NCBI GenBank assembly: GCA_022823045.1
Contig: JAJDXW010000196.1
Span: forward strand, 1-43,676
Reading direction: 5' to 3'
Length of the DNA stretch: 43,676 nt
Source of the DNA: Gammaproteobacteria bacterium
Lineage (GTDB): Bacteria > Pseudomonadota > Gammaproteobacteria > HK1
Part shown: positions 40,962 through 43,676 of the stretch, in pieces
How positions within the stretch are numbered: position 1 is the stretch's first letter
How the letters are laid out: each line of letters opens with the position of its first letter
Notes under the pieces: model-generated
The model's input: the letters and a program-made list of their open reading frames with translations, nothing else
The model's database searches: none
Told to the model about the DNA's origin: nothing
Position numbers and translations under genes: made by a program

Positions 40962-41531
40962 ATGAACGACGAAGTGTCCCGCTGGCGGCGTCCCCGGCCG
41001 TGGATCGCGCTGGTCGCGGTCGTCATCGCGCTCGTTTTCCTCTACTTCTACAAGCCGTTCGAGACCTACCTCCTCGAGCGCATCCCCGGCATCCACTTCA
41101 GCAACGTGCTGTTCTGGTTCGCGTCGCTCGTCGCGGTGGTCGCCTACGTCATCGCCCACTGGCAGTCCTTCCGCCGCCAGGTGTTCCGCGACAGCGGGGA
41201 GCTCGACGCGACCGCGCTCGTCTACGACACCCTCCAGATCGCGATCCTCGTCGCCGTCATCTTCTTCGCCGGGGCGATCATCCAGGCCATCGAGATGCTG
41301 AGCGAGCTCCTCATGGCCCCGGCCGGCGCCGGCGCGGCGTCGGACGTCGGGTTCGGGGCCCGGATCGTCAGCATTGTGGTGATGGTCATCCTCGCCATCG
41401 CGTTCTACCTGCTGCACCACCTGGTGCGGGCGCTCCGCACCGGCTGGCGGCCGCGCCGGGCGCCGCCCCGGGCCGGCTCGGAGCGAGGCCGCCCGCCCTC
41501 TCCGGACGCCGGCGGCGGCGCGAGGGGTTAG
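40962..41531 (+). CDS. Membrane protein of unknown function
   Basis: This 189-residue protein has four hydrophobic segments, roughly residues 15-31, 47-66, 90-112 and 130-152, a basic N-terminus (SRWRRPRPW) and a basic, Pro/Gly-rich tail after residue 158. It starts seven bases after the COG0523 gene and ends 15 bases before hyuA, so it should be in the same transcript. I do not recognise a family. Confidence 0.8.
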   Translation: MNDEVSRWRRPRPWIALVAVVIALVFLYFYKPFETYLLERIPGIHFSNVLFWFASLVAVVAYVIAHWQSFRRQVFRDSGELDATALVYDTLQIAILVAVIFFAGAIIQAIEMLSELLMAPAGAGAASDVGFGARIVSIVVMVILAIAFYLLHHLVRALRTGWRPRRAPPRAGSERGRPPSPDAGGGARG

Positions 41532-41546
41532 CCCCGCCCCGATCGC

Positions 41547-43607
41547 ATGGCGAGCCGTCTTGGAATCGACGTCGGGGGCACGTTCACCGATCTCCTGCTC
41601 TTCGACGACGAGACCGGCCGACTCTCGCTGTTCAAGACCCCCTCGACCCCCGAAGACCAGTCGATCGGCATCCTGACCGGGGTGCGCGGGATCCTCGACC
41701 GGGCCGGCGAGTCGGCCGGCAACGTGTCGAGCCTGCTCCACGGCACGACGGTGTCCACCAACATCGTGCTCGAGGAGAAGGGGGCGAAGGTGGGCCTCCT
41801 CGTCACCCGGGACTTCGAGCAGATCCTGCATCTCGCCCGGTCCCAGACCCCGGGGCCGCTCGCGGGCTGGATGATCATGCAAAAGCCCGACCCGCTCGCG
41901 GACCTCGAGCACACCCGGGGGGTGCCGGAGCGGATGAGCGCGCGGGGCGAGGTGGTGACCGCGCTCGACGAGGCGCGCGCCCGCGCCGCGATCGAGGAGC
42001 TGGTCGGGGCGGGGGTGGAGTCGATCACGATCTCGCTCCTCCACGCCTACGCGAACCCGGCCCACGAGCGGCGGCTCGCGGAGCTCGTGCACGAGCGCGC
42101 CCCCGAGCTGCCGGTGACCGTCGCCTCCGACATCCTCGCCGAGTTCCGGGAGTACGAACGGACCCTCGTCGCGGTCATGAACGCCTACGTGGGGCCGAGC
42201 ATGCGCCGCTATCTCGGCCACTTCGAGGAGAAGCTCCGGGAGGTCGAGTTCGATCCGCACGTTCACATCGTGCGCTCCGACGGGGGCCTGATGAGCGTGT
42301 CCCACGCCTCCGAGTCCCCGGTCCACACGATGCTCTCGGGGCCGGCCGGCGGGGTCTCGGGAGCGGCCTTTCTCGCCTCCCTCGGGGGCCATCCGGAGGC
42401 CCTCGGGTTCGACATGGGGGGCACGTCCACCGACGTGTCCCTCATCCAGGAGGGGAAGCCCAACATCTCGCGCCAGACCTCGCTCGGCTACTACCCGATC
42501 AAGGTGCCCTCGGTGGAGGTGCACAGCGTGGGCGCGGGCGGGGGCTCGATCGCGCACGTGCCGATGACGGGGGCGCTTCGCGTCGGGCCCGAGAGCGCGG
42601 GGGCCCGGCCCGGCCCGGCCTGCTACGGCCGGGGCGGCGACCGGCCGACGGTGACCGATGCCAACGTGGTGCTCGGCCGGCTCCCCCCGTCGCTCCTCGG
42701 CGGCGAGATGCAGCTCGACGTGGCGGCGGCCGAGGAGGCGGTGGGGAAGACCGCCCGGGCCCTCGGGCTCGACCTCCACCAGGCCGCGCAGGGGATCCTC
42801 GACATCGTCAACGAGAACATGTTCGGGGCGCTTCGGCTCGTCACCGTCCAGAAGGGCCTCGACCCCCGGGACTTCGCCCTCGTCGCGTTCGGGGGCGCGG
42901 GGCCGCTGCACGGCAACGCGATGGCGATCCTCGCGGGGTGCTACCCGGTGATCGTGCCGCCCACCCCGGGGGTGCTCTCCGCCCTCGGGTTTCTCTACTC
43001 GGACATCAAGAACGAGTTCGCCCACACCCTCATCCGCACCCTTGACGAAGTCCGGTCGGAGGACGTCGCCGAGTCGCTCGCGCGCCTCGGAGAGGAGGCG
43101 AGGGCGTGGCTCGGCAACGAAGGGGTCCCGGCGGACCGGCAGTCGGTCGCGTACGAGCTCGACGTGCGCTACTTCCGTCAGGGCTACGAGTTCGCGATCC
43201 CGGTGGACCCCGATGCGCTCCGGGCGGGACGGCTCGCGGAGGCCGCGGAACGGTTCGGCGACCTCCACGAGCGCCAGTACGGCTTCCGGCTCGATCAGCC
43301 GGTGGAGCTCGTGAACGCGCGCGCGGTCGCGGTCGGGAGGGTGGTCAAGGTCGAGTTCCCGAGGTTCGACGCCGAAGGGCCGGATGCAGCAGGGGCGATG
43401 ACCGGCCGCCACCCGGTGTTCTTCGACGGGCAGTTCGTGACGACCGGTATCTACGACCGGGAAGCGCTCCGTCCGGGGAACCGGGTTCCGGGTCCGGCGG
43501 TGATCACCCAGCGCGACTCCACCACCGTGGTCCACCCCGGCCACGAGGGGGAGGTGGACCCCCACCTCAACATCCTGATCCGCCCCGCCGGAGGCGGGCG
43601 CGGGTAG
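41547..43607 (+). CDS. hyuA: Hydantoinase A/5-oxoprolinase subunit
   Basis: This 686-residue protein has the HyuA N-terminal ATPase-like fold (LGIDVGGTFTDLLLFD), HGTTVSTNIVLE, the SGPAGGVSGAAFLA and GFDMGGTSTDVSLI nucleotide-binding blocks, SVGAGGGSIAHV and the C-terminal ELDVRYFRQGYEFAIPV. With HyuB it forms an ATP-dependent hydantoinase, oxoprolinase or acetone-carboxylase-type enzyme. HyuB is expected next but falls beyond the window; an ATG at 43672 may be its start. Full-length. Confidence 0.93.
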   Translation: MASRLGIDVGGTFTDLLLFDDETGRLSLFKTPSTPEDQSIGILTGVRGILDRAGESAGNVSSLLHGTTVSTNIVLEEKGAKVGLLVTRDFEQILHLARSQTPGPLAGWMIMQKPDPLADLEHTRGVPERMSARGEVVTALDEARARAAIEELVGAGVESITISLLHAYANPAHERRLAELVHERAPELPVTVASDILAEFREYERTLVAVMNAYVGPSMRRYLGHFEEKLREVEFDPHVHIVRSDGGLMSVSHASESPVHTMLSGPAGGVSGAAFLASLGGHPEALGFDMGGTSTDVSLIQEGKPNISRQTSLGYYPIKVPSVEVHSVGAGGGSIAHVPMTGALRVGPESAGARPGPACYGRGGDRPTVTDANVVLGRLPPSLLGGEMQLDVAAAEEAVGKTARALGLDLHQAAQGILDIVNENMFGALRLVTVQKGLDPRDFALVAFGGAGPLHGNAMAILAGCYPVIVPPTPGVLSALGFLYSDIKNEFAHTLIRTLDEVRSEDVAESLARLGEEARAWLGNEGVPADRQSVAYELDVRYFRQGYEFAIPVDPDALRAGRLAEAAERFGDLHERQYGFRLDQPVELVNARAVAVGRVVKVEFPRFDAEGPDAAGAMTGRHPVFFDGQFVTTGIYDREALRPGNRVPGPAVITQRDSTTVVHPGHEGEVDPHLNILIRPAGGGRG

Positions 43608-43676
43608 CGGCTCAGCTTGTGCCTATGCCGAGCCTTGACCGTTCGGCCTGATCCTGCGACCGTTTGGACCCATGTT
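43608..43676. other. 3' edge after hyuA
   Basis: These 69 bases after the hyuA stop carry no complete gene. The final bases CCCATGTT could be the first codons of a following gene, but no clear ribosome site supports this. Confidence 0.3.

Noticed and set aside
40941-43565. An 874-residue open frame opposite hyuA
   Set aside because: It mirrors a strong hyuA coding sequence; the translation is His/Arg/Glu-rich with no domain.

Overview
The window is GC-rich, densely packed chromosomal DNA from a bacterium, most likely a proteobacterium. Supporting signs are MerR-type SoxR with a SoxR box, Tat and Sec signals, ZnuABC under Zur-type operators of the TGTTAT-N3-ATAACA form (the pattern known from gammaproteobacteria), a YbbA/YbbP/TAP-esterase locus, and many small-molecule catabolic families typical of free-living or host-associated marine and soil proteobacteria. 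No rRNA, tRNA, CRISPR array or phage was seen. The species cannot be named from the sequence.

Layout. 1-434: AT-rich 3' end of an IS4-type transposase meeting a small exported protein tail to tail. 0.8-6.5 kb: SulP/STAS transporter, a DUF234-type ATPase with a nuclease-like C-terminus, and a molybdopterin oxidoreductase. 6.9-19.15 kb: a zinc-starvation island. It holds a DUF4143 ATPase with a palindromic, apparently leaderless promoter; a COG0523 metallochaperone GTPase; a WD40 protein; a Tat-exported cyclase-family protein; znuA, znuB, znuC; a 52-residue membrane ORF overlapping znuC; a second COG0523 protein whose GTPase motifs are destroyed but whose CxCC motif is kept; and a FecCD-type ABC importer. 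Two strong Zur boxes and one degenerate Zur box lie in front of its transcription units. The island prefers CTG for leucine while the flanks prefer CTC, so it looks imported.

19.2-25.5 kb: a SoxR-controlled operon (MFS exporter, PhyH-type dioxygenase, SRPBCC protein) divergent from soxR, a ureohydrolase and a D-aminoacylase-like amidohydrolase. 25.6-34.3 kb: small-molecule metabolism (MetE-like protein, ICL/PEP-mutase family protein, FAH-type hydratase, isochorismatase-family amidase with a coupled Rad52-like ORF, tandem GFA protein, RutE-like reductase, NodB-type deacetylase, a conserved MCGLCG protein) plus a RHH/ParE toxin-antitoxin pair. 34.5-39.7 kb: a Uma2-family protein, the YbbP/YbbA lipoprotein-type ABC system and a TAP-like esterase. 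39.8-43.6 kb: a third, intact COG0523 GTPase, a four-segment membrane protein and a hydantoinase A/oxoprolinase subunit running toward the window edge.

The most notable system is the zinc island. Its parts suggest one response: ZnuABC and a second importer bring in zinc or a zinc-binding compound, an active COG0523 GTPase and an inactive partner distribute it, and accessory WD40 and exported cyclase proteins serve unknown zinc-sparing roles. A second notable feature is a roughly 100-bp dispersed repeat present three times, one copy supplying the 3' end of a gene.
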